From NCBI RefSeq assembly GCF_000308655.1, contig NZ_BAGC01000113.1:155623-219622 (forward strand): DNA of 64,000 bases. The letters are read 5' to 3'. This DNA comes from Nocardia niigatensis NBRC 100131 (GTDB lineage Bacteria > Actinomycetota > Actinomycetes > Mycobacteriales > Mycobacteriaceae). Shown in pieces: positions 43,281 through 52,010 of the stretch. The first letter of the stretch is position 1. Every line of letters begins with the position of its first letter. Below the pieces are notes generated by a model. That model was given only the letters and a program-made list of their open reading frames with translations. It was not told where the DNA came from and made no database searches. Both the position numbers and the translations under genes were made by a program.

Positions 43281-44299
43281 GGCGACGGCTCATGAGACGC
43301 ACCGCGATCCGGCTCGCGCCCCTCCTCACGGCGGCCACACTGGTCCTGACCGGCTGCGGGGTGAAGGCCACCGATATCCCCATTCCCGGCACCTATCCGT
43401 CCGGCGACACCTACACCGTGCGCATCGAATTCGGTTCGGTGCTGAACCTGCCCGACCGGGCCAAGGTGGTCGCCGACGGCGTCGAGGTCGGCATGCTCGA
43501 CCACATCGATCTGATCGGTACCACCGTGGTGGCGACGGTGAAACTGCACAGCGACGCCAAACTGCCGAAGAACACCACCGCGGAATTGCGGCAGTCCACG
43601 ATCCTGGGCGATATCCATATCGCGCTGGAGGCGCCCGAGAACGCGGACACCTCGTTCCTCGCCAATGGCGATGTGATCCCGATGGCGCAGACCATTCCCG
43701 CCACGAACGTGGAGGACATTCTGCGGGCGCTGTCGAACATCATCACCGGCGGGCGCTGGTCCGATATTCAGAAGCTGGTCACCGACGTGAACGCGGCGTT
43801 CCCGTCGGACCCGGCCGAATTGGACCGCATCAACGCGGCAGGGCGGGCGGCGCTGCACGACATGGCCTCGCACACCGACGATCTGAACCGGATCCTCACC
43901 TCGGCGCAGCAGATCACCGCCAAGCTGGAATCCGGTCGCGGGGCCGTGGATCGGATCCTCACCCTCGGGCCCGACCGGGCCGCCGGCCTGTCGGATGTGT
44001 TGCTGGCCGTGGTCAATCTGATCATCAGCGGGGGCCCGCTGGCCAAGAACGCCGGCGATCTGCTGCTGCCGCACGTCGGCGACTTCCGGTCGATCGTCTC
44101 GGTTCTCGCGCCCACCGCGGTCACGGCCGGATACGCCGACCTGACGCTGTCCGCCGACCTCGACGCCTTCCATACGCTGCTGAAGGAGAAGATCATTCCC
44201 TTCCTCAGCGCCCCGAATGTGAAGGTGGGGAACGTTTCCGCCGATGCGCAGGCCGACCAGCTGATCACCACACTGCGCTCGATCGGGATGGTGCCCTAG
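43277..44299 (+). CDS. mceE: MceE family lipoprotein
   Basis: 340 aa. Signal peptide ending in the lipobox LVLTGC (Cys about residue 27) marks the lipoprotein member of the hexamer (the LprK position). MCE domain: YTVRIEFGSVLNLPDRAKVV, VADGVEVGMLDHIDL. The mature helical region is complete. mceF follows directly after the stop codon. Confidence 0.92.
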   Translation: MRRRLMRRTAIRLAPLLTAATLVLTGCGVKATDIPIPGTYPSGDTYTVRIEFGSVLNLPDRAKVVADGVEVGMLDHIDLIGTTVVATVKLHSDAKLPKNTTAELRQSTILGDIHIALEAPENADTSFLANGDVIPMAQTIPATNVEDILRALSNIITGGRWSDIQKLVTDVNAAFPSDPAELDRINAAGRAALHDMASHTDDLNRILTSAQQITAKLESGRGAVDRILTLGPDRAAGLSDVLLAVVNLIISGGPLAKNAGDLLLPHVGDFRSIVSVLAPTAVTAGYADLTLSADLDAFHTLLKEKIIPFLSAPNVKVGNVSADAQADQLITTLRSIGMVP

Positions 44300-45250
44300 A
44301 TGAAACTCTCACTCTCCGGGCCGGTTTCACTGGTCATGCTGCTGGTGCTCACCCTGGTCTGCGGCAGCTACATGGCCGTTGGGGTGCTCGATCTGGATCC
44401 GCGCCGCCAGCACAACACCGTCACCGTGCTGCTGGACAGCTCCGGCGGCCTGATGAAGACCTCCGAGGTGACGCTGCGCGGCCTGCCGATCGGCAAGGTG
44501 CGCGATATCGGTGCTACCGGACGCGGACTGGCCGTCACCCTCGAATACGACGCGAGGTACCGGATTCCCGTGGACAGCGTCGTGCAGATCGCCAACTTGT
44601 CGGCGGCGGGGGAGCAGTTTCTCGACTTCCGGCCGAGCGGCACCCAAGGTCCGTACCTGCACGACGGCAGTGTGGTGCCGAACCGGCAGGTCAGGATCGC
44701 GACCACGGTCGGCGACGCGCTCGCGAAGCTGGACGCGCTGACCGCGCAACTGGATCCGGCGAAACTGCAGAACCTCGCCACCACGGTCGCCGCCGGATTC
44801 GAGGGCCGCGACGCCGATGTCGCCAATCTGACCAAGGCGCTGGTCGATACCGCGAACCTGTTGCGGGACAAGCACGATGCCATCGCGCGGCTGTACTCGA
44901 ACGTGCAGAACCTCGGCGACAAGTTCGACGGCCGCGCCCCCACTCTCAGCGCGGCCGCGGGTGACATCGACAGCGCGCTGCCGGAGCTGCTGCACATCAT
45001 CGCCGCCTTTCAGAACTACTCCTACATCGGCGAGAAGATCTTCGACGATCCGATCGGGCCGCTGGTCACCAAGATCAATGACTACCTGCAGCTGATCGGC
45101 CCCGATTTGAGCCACATCGCCACCGTGCTCGAACCCGCGACCAGCGTGATCAAACCACTGCGCGTCGACGCCGGCTCGATCGTGGACCTGCTGTCCACGG
45201 TGTTCCCCGGCGACGGCGCCGCCCATGTGGCCATCGACATTCCTCGCTAG
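44300..45250 (+). CDS. mceF: MceF family lipid-transfer protein
   Basis: 316 aa. Anchor helix (PVSLVMLLVLTLVCGSYMAV), MCE domain (NTVTVLLDSSGGLMKTSEVT, LPIGKVRDIGATG), helical remainder. It completes the A-F set, so a whole hetero-hexameric Mce tunnel is encoded. It lacks the long Pro-rich tail of M. tuberculosis Mce1F. Confidence 0.9.
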   Translation: MKLSLSGPVSLVMLLVLTLVCGSYMAVGVLDLDPRRQHNTVTVLLDSSGGLMKTSEVTLRGLPIGKVRDIGATGRGLAVTLEYDARYRIPVDSVVQIANLSAAGEQFLDFRPSGTQGPYLHDGSVVPNRQVRIATTVGDALAKLDALTAQLDPAKLQNLATTVAAGFEGRDADVANLTKALVDTANLLRDKHDAIARLYSNVQNLGDKFDGRAPTLSAAAGDIDSALPELLHIIAAFQNYSYIGEKIFDDPIGPLVTKINDYLQLIGPDLSHIATVLEPATSVIKPLRVDAGSIVDLLSTVFPGDGAAHVAIDIPR

Positions 45251-45264
45251 AGAGAAGGCAATTC

Positions 45265-45894
45265 GTGACCGAGAACGAGAACACCGCGCACAACGACGAG
45301 ACCACACCGGTCGCCGAGCCGGAGCGGGTAACCGAACCCGCCCCCGAGACCGCCGAGACCCCCGCGAGCTTCCGCGAGCGCGCCTATCCGGTGATGACCG
45401 CCGCCGCGGTGGTGCTCGCGGTGGTGGCTGTGGTCCTCGGCGTGTTCTGGCACAACTCGTCCGGCGACTACCAGGCCCTGAAGAACAGCCAGGCCGACCG
45501 CGACCGCGCCGCGCAAATCGCCGAGGACTACACCCTGCGCTCGCTGACCTACGACTACCGCAACCTGCCCGCCTTCTTCGACGGCGTCGAGCGCGGCGCC
45601 TCGGATACGTTGCGCGACAGGTACACTCAGGTTCACGACACCCTCGCCAAGATCATGACCGACGCTCAGGTGGTGGCCACCGGCGCCGTGGTCGGCACCT
45701 CGGTGGAGGCCAAGGACAACGACCAGTACATCGTCACCGTCTACGCCACCCAGAAGACCCGGAACGTGCAGCAGCCCGATCCGGCCACGGTGCCGAACCT
45801 GCTGGTGCTGACCGTGGCCAAGGGCGGTGGCGACTGGGTCGTCACCGACTACGGTCCCAAGGATCTCGGCCAGAAGGGCGGGGCCGCGAAATAA
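45265..45894 (+). CDS. Mce-associated membrane protein
   Basis: 209 aa. An acidic Glu/Pro/Thr-rich N-terminus, one membrane helix (residues 43-64) and an extracytoplasmic domain of the Mce-associated (Mas) type with NTF2-like strands (VVATGAVVGTSVEAKDNDQY, VLTVAKGGGDWVVTDYGP). GAGAGAAGG precedes the GTG start. Such proteins are encoded behind mceF in most actinobacterial clusters and stabilise or assist the complex. Confidence 0.88.
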   Translation: MTENENTAHNDETTPVAEPERVTEPAPETAETPASFRERAYPVMTAAAVVLAVVAVVLGVFWHNSSGDYQALKNSQADRDRAAQIAEDYTLRSLTYDYRNLPAFFDGVERGASDTLRDRYTQVHDTLAKIMTDAQVVATGAVVGTSVEAKDNDQYIVTVYATQKTRNVQQPDPATVPNLLVLTVAKGGGDWVVTDYGPKDLGQKGGAAK

Positions 45895-46538
45895 CCTCGC
45901 GACGCATCGGACGGCCACCCCAGCCCGAACTCCCCCCACGGCGGCGCCGGCAGATCATCGAGGCCGCCTTCGAAGTCTTCACCGCCAACGGCTACCAGGC
46001 CACCGCCATCTCCGAGGTGGCCGCCCGGGCCGGCATCGGGCAGGGCACCGTCTACCGCTACTTCGGCAGCAAGCGCGAAATCCTGGACCACGTCATCGAT
46101 CTCGGCGTCGAGAAGGTGACCGACGCCATGGAACTCGACACCGTCCTCGGTACCGCGGGCCAGGTCGGCGAACTGGTCGCGGCGGTGCGGGCGGCCTTGA
46201 ACCGGCTCTGGAACCTGCTCGAGCGGGAACCGCGGGTGCTGCGGCTGCTGGTGGTCGAGGCCGGGGCCATCGATCCGGAACTCGCGCACCGGCTGCTCGG
46301 GCTGGAGGCGCTGACCGCCTCGCTCATCGCGGGGGAACTGACGCGCGGCAGGGAGGAAGGGTGGATCCGTTCCGATATCGACCCGGACGTGCTGGGGCAC
46401 ATGATCCTCACCATGGTCGGCCCGTCGATCATGCGGGAACTGCTGGGCGCGGGAGATCTCGGCATCCGGGAACGCAGCATGAGCGCGGTGTGCGAACTCC
46501 TCGACCGGACCCTGCGCCCCCGGAGCGTTCGGCCGTGA
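45891..46538 (+). CDS. TetR family regulator without a canonical start codon
   Basis: About 215 aa. The DNA-binding domain is intact (RRQIIEAAFEVFTANGYQAT, VAARAGIGQGTVYRYFGSKR) and the all-helical ligand domain reads through to 46538. No ATG, GTG or TTG lies in this frame between the mce-associated gene and the domain. The feature is drawn from an ATA at 45891 that overlaps the preceding TAA (ATAA), in the position where these genes normally carry ATGA or GTGA. A programmed frameshift from the preceding gene is the other possibility. Confidence 0.75.
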   Translation: MTSRRIGRPPQPELPPRRRRQIIEAAFEVFTANGYQATAISEVAARAGIGQGTVYRYFGSKREILDHVIDLGVEKVTDAMELDTVLGTAGQVGELVAAVRAALNRLWNLLEREPRVLRLLVVEAGAIDPELAHRLLGLEALTASLIAGELTRGREEGWIRSDIDPDVLGHMILTMVGPSIMRELLGAGDLGIRERSMSAVCELLDRTLRPRSVRP

Positions 46539-47173
46539 CAGCCGGACCGACCGAGCGCGGCCGCGGGCCCCGCAGCGAGCGTCGGCGGGCCGAATTGGTC
46601 GGCGCGGCCTACGAATTGGTGCTCACCCACGGCTTCCGCGGTATCGGGGTGGACGACATCGCCACCGCCGCCGGCGTCAGCCACGGCACCTTCTACAACT
46701 ACTTCGCCAACAAACGCGACATCCTCGACGCCGTCATCGACCACTGCTTCGCGCTCATCCGCGTCCGCCTGCTGGGGCCGGAGCGAAACGACATCCCCGC
46801 CACCCTCGACGACTTCTGCGACCGCTACGCCCGGGTCGTCGACCGCTGCTACGACCTGGTCGCCACCGAGCGCGGACTGGTGAATTTCTTTCTGCTGGAA
46901 GCTTCTTCGATCGACGACCGTGTCCTGGACCGCTGCCTGCACCACGCCCGCGCCTACGGCGCGCAATCGCGGAACGTGGTGGTGCGCGGCATCGCCCACG
47001 GGTACCTGGACCCGTCGCTCGATCCGGAGATCGCGGGGGAGGTGCTGCTCTCGATCCTGGTCTCGGCGCTGCTGTCGGCCCTGCGCACCGGATCCGACGG
47101 GCTCACCCAGGACCGGGTGCGCGATCAGCTGGTCTCCTTTCTGCGGACCGCGCTCGCCGGTGACCTGGCGTGA
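46535..47173 (+). CDS. TetR family regulator, second of the pair
   Basis: 212 aa. DNA-binding part: RRAELVGAAYELVLTHGFRG, IATAAGVSHGTFYNYFANKR. The ligand domain is helical and ends LRTALAGDLA. GTG start overlaps the stop of the first TetR (GTGA). Two adjacent TetR genes closing an mce operon suggest one controls the operon through the palindrome at 37494. Confidence 0.88.
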   Translation: MTAGPTERGRGPRSERRRAELVGAAYELVLTHGFRGIGVDDIATAAGVSHGTFYNYFANKRDILDAVIDHCFALIRVRLLGPERNDIPATLDDFCDRYARVVDRCYDLVATERGLVNFFLLEASSIDDRVLDRCLHHARAYGAQSRNVVVRGIAHGYLDPSLDPEIAGEVLLSILVSALLSALRTGSDGLTQDRVRDQLVSFLRTALAGDLA

Positions 47174-47236
47174 ACGCGGTTGACCAGGGGCATCCGTGGG
47201 CGGTGCTATGTTCGCCGGGTGGGGAGGAGATCGACT

Positions 47237-47953
47237 GTGGCCTTCGAGATGACCCGGCTGTTCCATATCGCCGTGCACGATGTCGCGCCCGTCTGGGCTA
47301 CCGAGATCGACGAGATCTTCGGGGCGCTGGGCCCGCTGGTCGGGGCGCGCGTCGCGGCGGGGCTGGTGCCGTGCTGGCACGGCGAACCGCTGCGGGCGGG
47401 GGATGACGCGCTGGTCGGCGGGCGGGCCGAGGAACTGCTGCTGCACGGATGGGAGCATCGGCGCGCCGGCGGGCGAGGCCCGATCTCGCTGCTGACCGGT
47501 GGGGCCGACGAGTTCTCGGGTCTGGCGCGGGCGGAGGCCCGCCGGCGGCTCGAGCGCGGACGGGACCTCCTCGAGACGGTGTTCGCGCGGCCGATCGACG
47601 GATTCCTGCCTCCGGCATACCAATTCGGGGCAGTCGATCCGGCACTGCTGGCGGAAATCGGCTTTCGATACCGGGTGGGATGGGCGCGGGCCGCGGACGT
47701 GCGGGGGACATCCGTGCGGCTGGCCACGCGGAGCTGGGATGTGTCGCCGGTGGCGGCGCTGTCCGCGCTCGGCGCGGGCGCGGGCCGGCTGGCCGAGATG
47801 CGGCGAAACACGGTGCCCGCCATCGTGATCCATCCCCTGGACGTGCGACGCGGGCTACTGCCCAGGGCGGTGACGACGGTGCGCTCGATGCTCGACAGGG
47901 GCAGACGGCCCGCGCTGGTGCGGGAGCTGCTCGCAGCGGAGCGGGTGGCGTGA
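47237..47953 (+). CDS. DUF2334 polysaccharide deacetylase-like protein
   Basis: 238 aa. The start RLFHIAVHDVAPVWATEIDE and the later LLLHGWEHRR and FLPPAYQF match DUF2334, a branch of the NodB/CE4 fold. HGWEH supplies the HxxxH-type metal ligands, and VHD the first aspartate. GGGGAGGAG lies 7 nt before the GTG at 47237. It starts a three-gene run with GTGA and ATGA overlaps, so it belongs with the methyltransferase and GT2-kinase, probably in envelope glycan work. Confidence 0.8.
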   Translation: MAFEMTRLFHIAVHDVAPVWATEIDEIFGALGPLVGARVAAGLVPCWHGEPLRAGDDALVGGRAEELLLHGWEHRRAGGRGPISLLTGGADEFSGLARAEARRRLERGRDLLETVFARPIDGFLPPAYQFGAVDPALLAEIGFRYRVGWARAADVRGTSVRLATRSWDVSPVAALSALGAGAGRLAEMRRNTVPAIVIHPLDVRRGLLPRAVTTVRSMLDRGRRPALVRELLAAERVA

Positions 47954-48564
47954 AGGCGCGGCTCGAGCAGGCGGCGACCGAGCGCGCCGCGCGGATCGCC
48001 GATCGGATCGCACCGTATCTGCCGGTGACCGGGCGGGTGCTCGACGTCGGCTCCGGGACCGGGCACATCGCGGACCTGCTTTGCAAGGTCACCGGGCTCG
48101 CCGTCGTCGAAACCGATGTCGTGGACATGCATGTCGTCGGGCCGGGGCCGGTGCTGTGCGCGGACGGCGTGCTGCCGTTTCCCGGCGACGACTTCGACAC
48201 GGCACTGGTCCTGCACGTGCTGCAGTTCCCCGCCGACCCCGCGGCTGTGCTCGCCGAGACGGCCCGGGTGGCGTCGCGCGTGATCGTGCTCCAGTCCACC
48301 TCCGGCGGTCGGCTGGGCCGCGCTTCGCTGGTGGTGCGCGGATTCTTCCTCGGCCGCCTGGCATTTCAGCTGTCGCGGCTCGTCGGCTTCGTGGACTCCG
48401 GCATGGCGGCCGGTGTCGCCCTGCACGTGCGGCGCGTGCTGTCCCGCGATGACGTCCGGGCGGCGGCCCGGGCGGCCGGACTGCGGGAGGTCGCCTTCGA
48501 ACCGGACCGCTGGCCGGTGCCGTTCGGCGGGCGCGACCTGTTCGTCTTCGACCGCGCGCGATGA
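47950..48564 (+). CDS. SAM-dependent methyltransferase
   Basis: 204 aa, class I fold. Motif I is VLDVGSGTGHIADLL, the acidic strand-2 end is VVETDVVDMHV, and DDFDTALVLHVLQF is motif post-I/II, close to the UbiE/COQ5 type. Unusual is the internal stretch VVRGFFLGRLAFQLSRLVG, amphipathic and probably membrane-facing. GTG start overlaps the DUF2334 stop; its own stop overlaps the GT2 start. Acceptor unknown; a glycan or lipid is suggested by the neighbours. Confidence 0.85.
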   Translation: MKARLEQAATERAARIADRIAPYLPVTGRVLDVGSGTGHIADLLCKVTGLAVVETDVVDMHVVGPGPVLCADGVLPFPGDDFDTALVLHVLQFPADPAAVLAETARVASRVIVLQSTSGGRLGRASLVVRGFFLGRLAFQLSRLVGFVDSGMAAGVALHVRRVLSRDDVRAAARAAGLREVAFEPDRWPVPFGGRDLFVFDRAR

Positions 48565-50078
48565 CGCTGTCGGTCATCGTCCCCGCCCGCAATGAGGAAG
48601 CGGCGCTGGGCGAGACGTTGCGCGCCCTGCTCGACGCGGCCGCCGCCGTGGGCCCGGAGCACGACATCGACATCCTCGTCGTGGACAGCGCCAGCATCGA
48701 CGGCACCGCCGCGCTGGCCCGCTCGCTCGGCGTTCGCGTCGTCGAATCCGCGCTGCCCGGAGCCGCCCGCGCACGCAATCTCGGTGCGCGGCACGCTCAC
48801 GGCGAGCTGCTGGTCTTCGTCGACGCCGACACCCACGTCCCGGCCGACGCCCTCGCCCGGGTGCTCGCCCACCACCGCAACGGTGCCGACGGCGGCCTGA
48901 CCCGTCTCGCCGGCCTCGACGGCGGCCTGCGCGCCCGCCTGTGGTGGCTGTTCTGGGATCACGTGCGCCTGCTGCCGCTCGCACGCGCGAAGGCCATGTC
49001 CGCCTTCATGTTCTGCACTCGCGAGGCCTTCGACGCCTTCGGCCCGTTCGACGAACAGGTCCAGATCTCAGAGGAATGGCCGGTGCTGTCGGGCCTGTGG
49101 CGGGCCCGGCGCACCCGCTTCGTCCACGATCGCGAGCTGACCGTCCGCTCCTCCAGCCGCCGCATGCAACTCCAGCGCTTCGGCTACACGCGCACCTTCG
49201 CGAAATATGTCTGGGCCGTTCTCCATCCGAGCGGCCGCGCCCACTACACCGACACCGTCCGCGCACCTGTCGGCGAATTCCGGCTCGGCCCGCGACCTTC
49301 GGCCATCTCGCTCGCGCTCGCGCGTGCGGTTTCCGCTGCCCCGATGCACACCCTGCGCCTGCGGACGATCGACGGCGCGACCTGGGTCGAAAAGCGCCGC
49401 CGCCCAGGACTTCTGATCCTCCTGCCACTCTGGAACTGCTGGCTGACGCTCTTCGGGGAACCGGTGCGTGTCCTGTCGGGACCCGCCTGGCACGAGCGCG
49501 AACGCGCAATGCACCACGCCCGCACGGGATTCGACACCGTGCGATCGATCCCGGGATCACTGCTGGTCCCGCTGCTTCCCGGCGTCCCGGCCGACGACCT
49601 GCTCCGCACCGGCAGCACAGATCCCGCTCTGGTGATCACCACCGCCGCCCGGGCGCTCCGAACCCTGCACGCCGCCGGCGAATCCCACGGCGACGCCATC
49701 CTCCGCAATGTCCTCGTCGACCCGGCGACCCGAACCGCCCACTGGATCGACTTCGAAACCCGCCACGCTGCCGCCGTCCCCCCGGCCCACCGCCGCGCCG
49801 ACGACCTCTGGACCCTGGCCCGTTCCACGGCCCACTGCCTCGGCCCCGGCCACCTCGATACCATCGCCACGGCCATGGCCGCAGCAGGTCTCGACCCCGC
49901 CACCCGCCGTGCCCTGCTGGCCGAGGCATCGGACCCCGCGAAATCGACGACCGTGCTCGCCCTGGCCCGCGCGCCACTGACCGGCGCTGCCCTGGACGCA
50001 CTGCGCCGCACCATCGTCCGGCGTCTGAGCCCGGTCACCCCCGAGCGTCAGCAGCCCCACGACCGCTGGTCGGCATAG
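48561..50078 (+). CDS. Fusion of GT2 glycosyltransferase and kinase-like domain
   Basis: 505 aa. Residues 1-220 are a GT-A glycosyltransferase of family 2: LSVIVPARNEEAALGETL, ILVVDSASIDGT, and the metal-binding FVDADTH. From about 290 the protein turns into a small kinase-like domain of the Kdo/InaA or phosphotransferase type: WVEKRRR as a possible N-lobe lysine, SHGDAILRNVLVDP (catalytic loop, about 375-388) and WIDFETRH (metal-binding DFE, about 394). I know of few such fusions. It ends the operon and may transfer and phosphorylate one sugar. Confidence 0.75.
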   Translation: MTLSVIVPARNEEAALGETLRALLDAAAAVGPEHDIDILVVDSASIDGTAALARSLGVRVVESALPGAARARNLGARHAHGELLVFVDADTHVPADALARVLAHHRNGADGGLTRLAGLDGGLRARLWWLFWDHVRLLPLARAKAMSAFMFCTREAFDAFGPFDEQVQISEEWPVLSGLWRARRTRFVHDRELTVRSSSRRMQLQRFGYTRTFAKYVWAVLHPSGRAHYTDTVRAPVGEFRLGPRPSAISLALARAVSAAPMHTLRLRTIDGATWVEKRRRPGLLILLPLWNCWLTLFGEPVRVLSGPAWHERERAMHHARTGFDTVRSIPGSLLVPLLPGVPADDLLRTGSTDPALVITTAARALRTLHAAGESHGDAILRNVLVDPATRTAHWIDFETRHAAAVPPAHRRADDLWTLARSTAHCLGPGHLDTIATAMAAAGLDPATRRALLAEASDPAKSTTVLALARAPLTGAALDALRRTIVRRLSPVTPERQQPHDRWSA

Positions 50079-50110
50079 CCACTGTCGGTCTCGCCCGCTC
50101 GGCCGGAAAA

Positions 50111-50147
50111 CAGTGCGGCCGCGGCATCGAATGCCGCGGCCGCACTG
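50111..50147. terminator. Perfect 17-bp stem terminator
   Basis: CAGTGCGGCCGCGGCAT and ATGCCGCGGCCGCACTG are perfect arms around CGA, between convergent genes. On the minus strand TTTT follows, making it a classical rho-independent terminator for the GT39 gene and probably two-way. Confidence 0.85.
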
Positions 50148-50159
50148 AGACTGTGCTCG

Positions 50160-51746
50160 TCAGATGCCGTTGGGGAAGGTGAGGGTCATCAGACCCGGCC
50201 AGACCTCGGCCCACGGACGCAGCGGCTCACGGCAGACATAGACGGTGATCAGGCGCTCCAGACCGGGCAGACCGTTCGGCTCGTCGATTCGGGTCACCTG
50301 GGTGGTGGAGGCGAACTTGGACAGGAACTCCTTGTCGCCGACACCGTCCACCGACAGGTAGACGATGGTGCGGGCCGAGTCCGAGGGCGGGCCGAAATAG
50401 CCGAAGCCGCGGTTGGGGCTGTACACCGGGGGCAGGTTGTACGCGCGGCCGAATTCCTCCAGCGCGCTGGCCTGGACATACGCGGTCGCGACCACGGCGG
50501 TGTCGCGGCGTTCGGATTCGGGCAGTCCGGCCACCGCGTCCGCGACCGCCTTGGTGAAGGTCTCGTAGCCGGCCGGGCCGGTCAGCGACTCGCGCTGCCA
50601 GTACTGGGCCTGGTCGGTGATCGGGCGATCGATCCCGGTGAAGTCCCGGGCCCACGCCCAGCTGTACGGCACCGGGATCGCGCACATCCACAGGGTGAAC
50701 ATGACGGCCGACACCACCGCCACGGCGTTCACGGCCTTGCGCACCTGTCGCCGCGCCTCGACCGTGCTCAGCGCGAACGCGCCCGCGCCGATCAGGGCCG
50801 GCCAGAAGCCCGCGACATAGTAGGAACGGCCGTTCTCCACGAGCACGATCACCAGCAGCCCCACGCCCGCGACCAGGGCGAAACGGTAGGGCCGCAACGA
50901 CTCCAGCCGCACCAGGCCCCACAGGCCCAGGATGCTGAGCAGGCCGCCGAGCAGGCCGCACTGGACGGCGATCTCCACCGCGCAGATGAGCGGTCCGGTA
51001 TGGGCCGCGTACTGCTCCTGGGCGATGATCGCGGTCATCTTGGATTCCACCCAGTCGTGGTCCATCTGCCACAGGATGCCGGGGATCATGGCGGCCGTGA
51101 GGATCAGCGTGCCGACGTAGAGGGCGGGTCGGCGCAGCATCTCGCGCGGACCGGCCACCAGCACGCCGAGCCCGAGCAGCGCCCACACACCCGGCATCAT
51201 CCATTTGGCCTGGAAGGCCAACGCGGCGCACACACCGGCGACGATCAGCAGCCAGTCCTGCCGGGTCCGCACCCAGCGAATCAGCAACCAGATGATCGTT
51301 GCCTGCAGGGGAATGTCGAAGGTCAGCGTGATCAGCTGCATCTGGTTGAACGCCAGCGGCGAGACCGCGTAGGCCGTGGCGGCGAGCACCTGATACCGCG
51401 TCCCCGCCCCCAGCTCCCGCGCCGTAGCGGCCGCCACCACCGCGGCGGCCGCCATCAGCAACAACGCCGGAATCCGCAGCGCCAGCACCGAACCCGGCGC
51501 GATCACATCCATGAGGTGCGCGACGAACGGCGCCAGCGGCCCCTGATCCGGATATGCCCACGCCAGCCGCCGGCCGGCCGCCAGGAAGTACAGCTCATCG
51601 CCGAAATAGTTGATTCGCGCCGCGGGCACGCCGAGCACAATGGCGAAGCCGAGGGACACGGCGAGCACGCCGCGCCAGGCGAACGGCGCCGGTTCGGCCG
51701 CCGGTTCGGCGGCCTTCACCTCGGGCGCCGCGTCGATCGTTGACAT
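50160..51746 (-). CDS. GT39/ArnT-like membrane glycosyltransferase
   Basis: 528 aa with about ten membrane helices. The first loop, NYFGDELYFLAAGRRLAWAY, carries the DE pair of PMT/ArnT-type GT-C enzymes, followed by PDQGPLAPF. GT-C enzymes use polyprenyl-phosphate sugars outside the membrane. GGGAGGGG lies 4 nt before the ATG at 51746. A hairpin-forming inverted repeat is in its leader. The acceptor is unknown; convergent with the GT2-kinase gene. Confidence 0.85.
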   Translation of the reverse strand: MSTIDAAPEVKAAEPAAEPAPFAWRGVLAVSLGFAIVLGVPAARINYFGDELYFLAAGRRLAWAYPDQGPLAPFVAHLMDVIAPGSVLALRIPALLLMAAAAVVAAATARELGAGTRYQVLAATAYAVSPLAFNQMQLITLTFDIPLQATIIWLLIRWVRTRQDWLLIVAGVCAALAFQAKWMMPGVWALLGLGVLVAGPREMLRRPALYVGTLILTAAMIPGILWQMDHDWVESKMTAIIAQEQYAAHTGPLICAVEIAVQCGLLGGLLSILGLWGLVRLESLRPYRFALVAGVGLLVIVLVENGRSYYVAGFWPALIGAGAFALSTVEARRQVRKAVNAVAVVSAVMFTLWMCAIPVPYSWAWARDFTGIDRPITDQAQYWQRESLTGPAGYETFTKAVADAVAGLPESERRDTAVVATAYVQASALEEFGRAYNLPPVYSPNRGFGYFGPPSDSARTIVYLSVDGVGDKEFLSKFASTTQVTRIDEPNGLPGLERLITVYVCREPLRPWAEVWPGLMTLTFPNGI

Positions 51747-51770
51747 CCATCCCCTCCCGGGCCACGCAAA

Positions 51771-51810
51771 GACGCCCGGCACAAACCGCATTTCGGCAAT
51801 GCCGGGCGTC
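51771..51810. repeat. Inverted repeat in the leader of the GT39 gene
   Basis: GACGCCCGGC (51771-51780) and GCCGGGCGTC (51801-51810) are perfect 10-bp arms around 20 nt. It starts 24 bp before the GT39 start codon, so it would fold in the message leader or serve as an operator. Confidence 0.5.
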
Positions 51811-52010
51811 GATCAGGCTGCAGAATAACTGGTTTCGGGCGAATCGGTCACCCAATCGTTTCCGGGGCTTGCTCGACGGCTACCGGTCGCCCACGATGCG
51901 CCTGCTGGAACCTCGGGTCGCCGGCCCGGACGGCGGGCCCTGCCCGGGTCCGAAATCGAGGTCGGCGCGTGCGAGGTCTCCGGCCGTGAGACGGGGAGGA
52001 GACTAGGGGG

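Noticed and set aside
47180..47236. Earlier start for the DUF2334 gene
   Set aside because: The GTG at 47237 has GGGGAGGAG at ideal distance; upstream residues do not fit the family.
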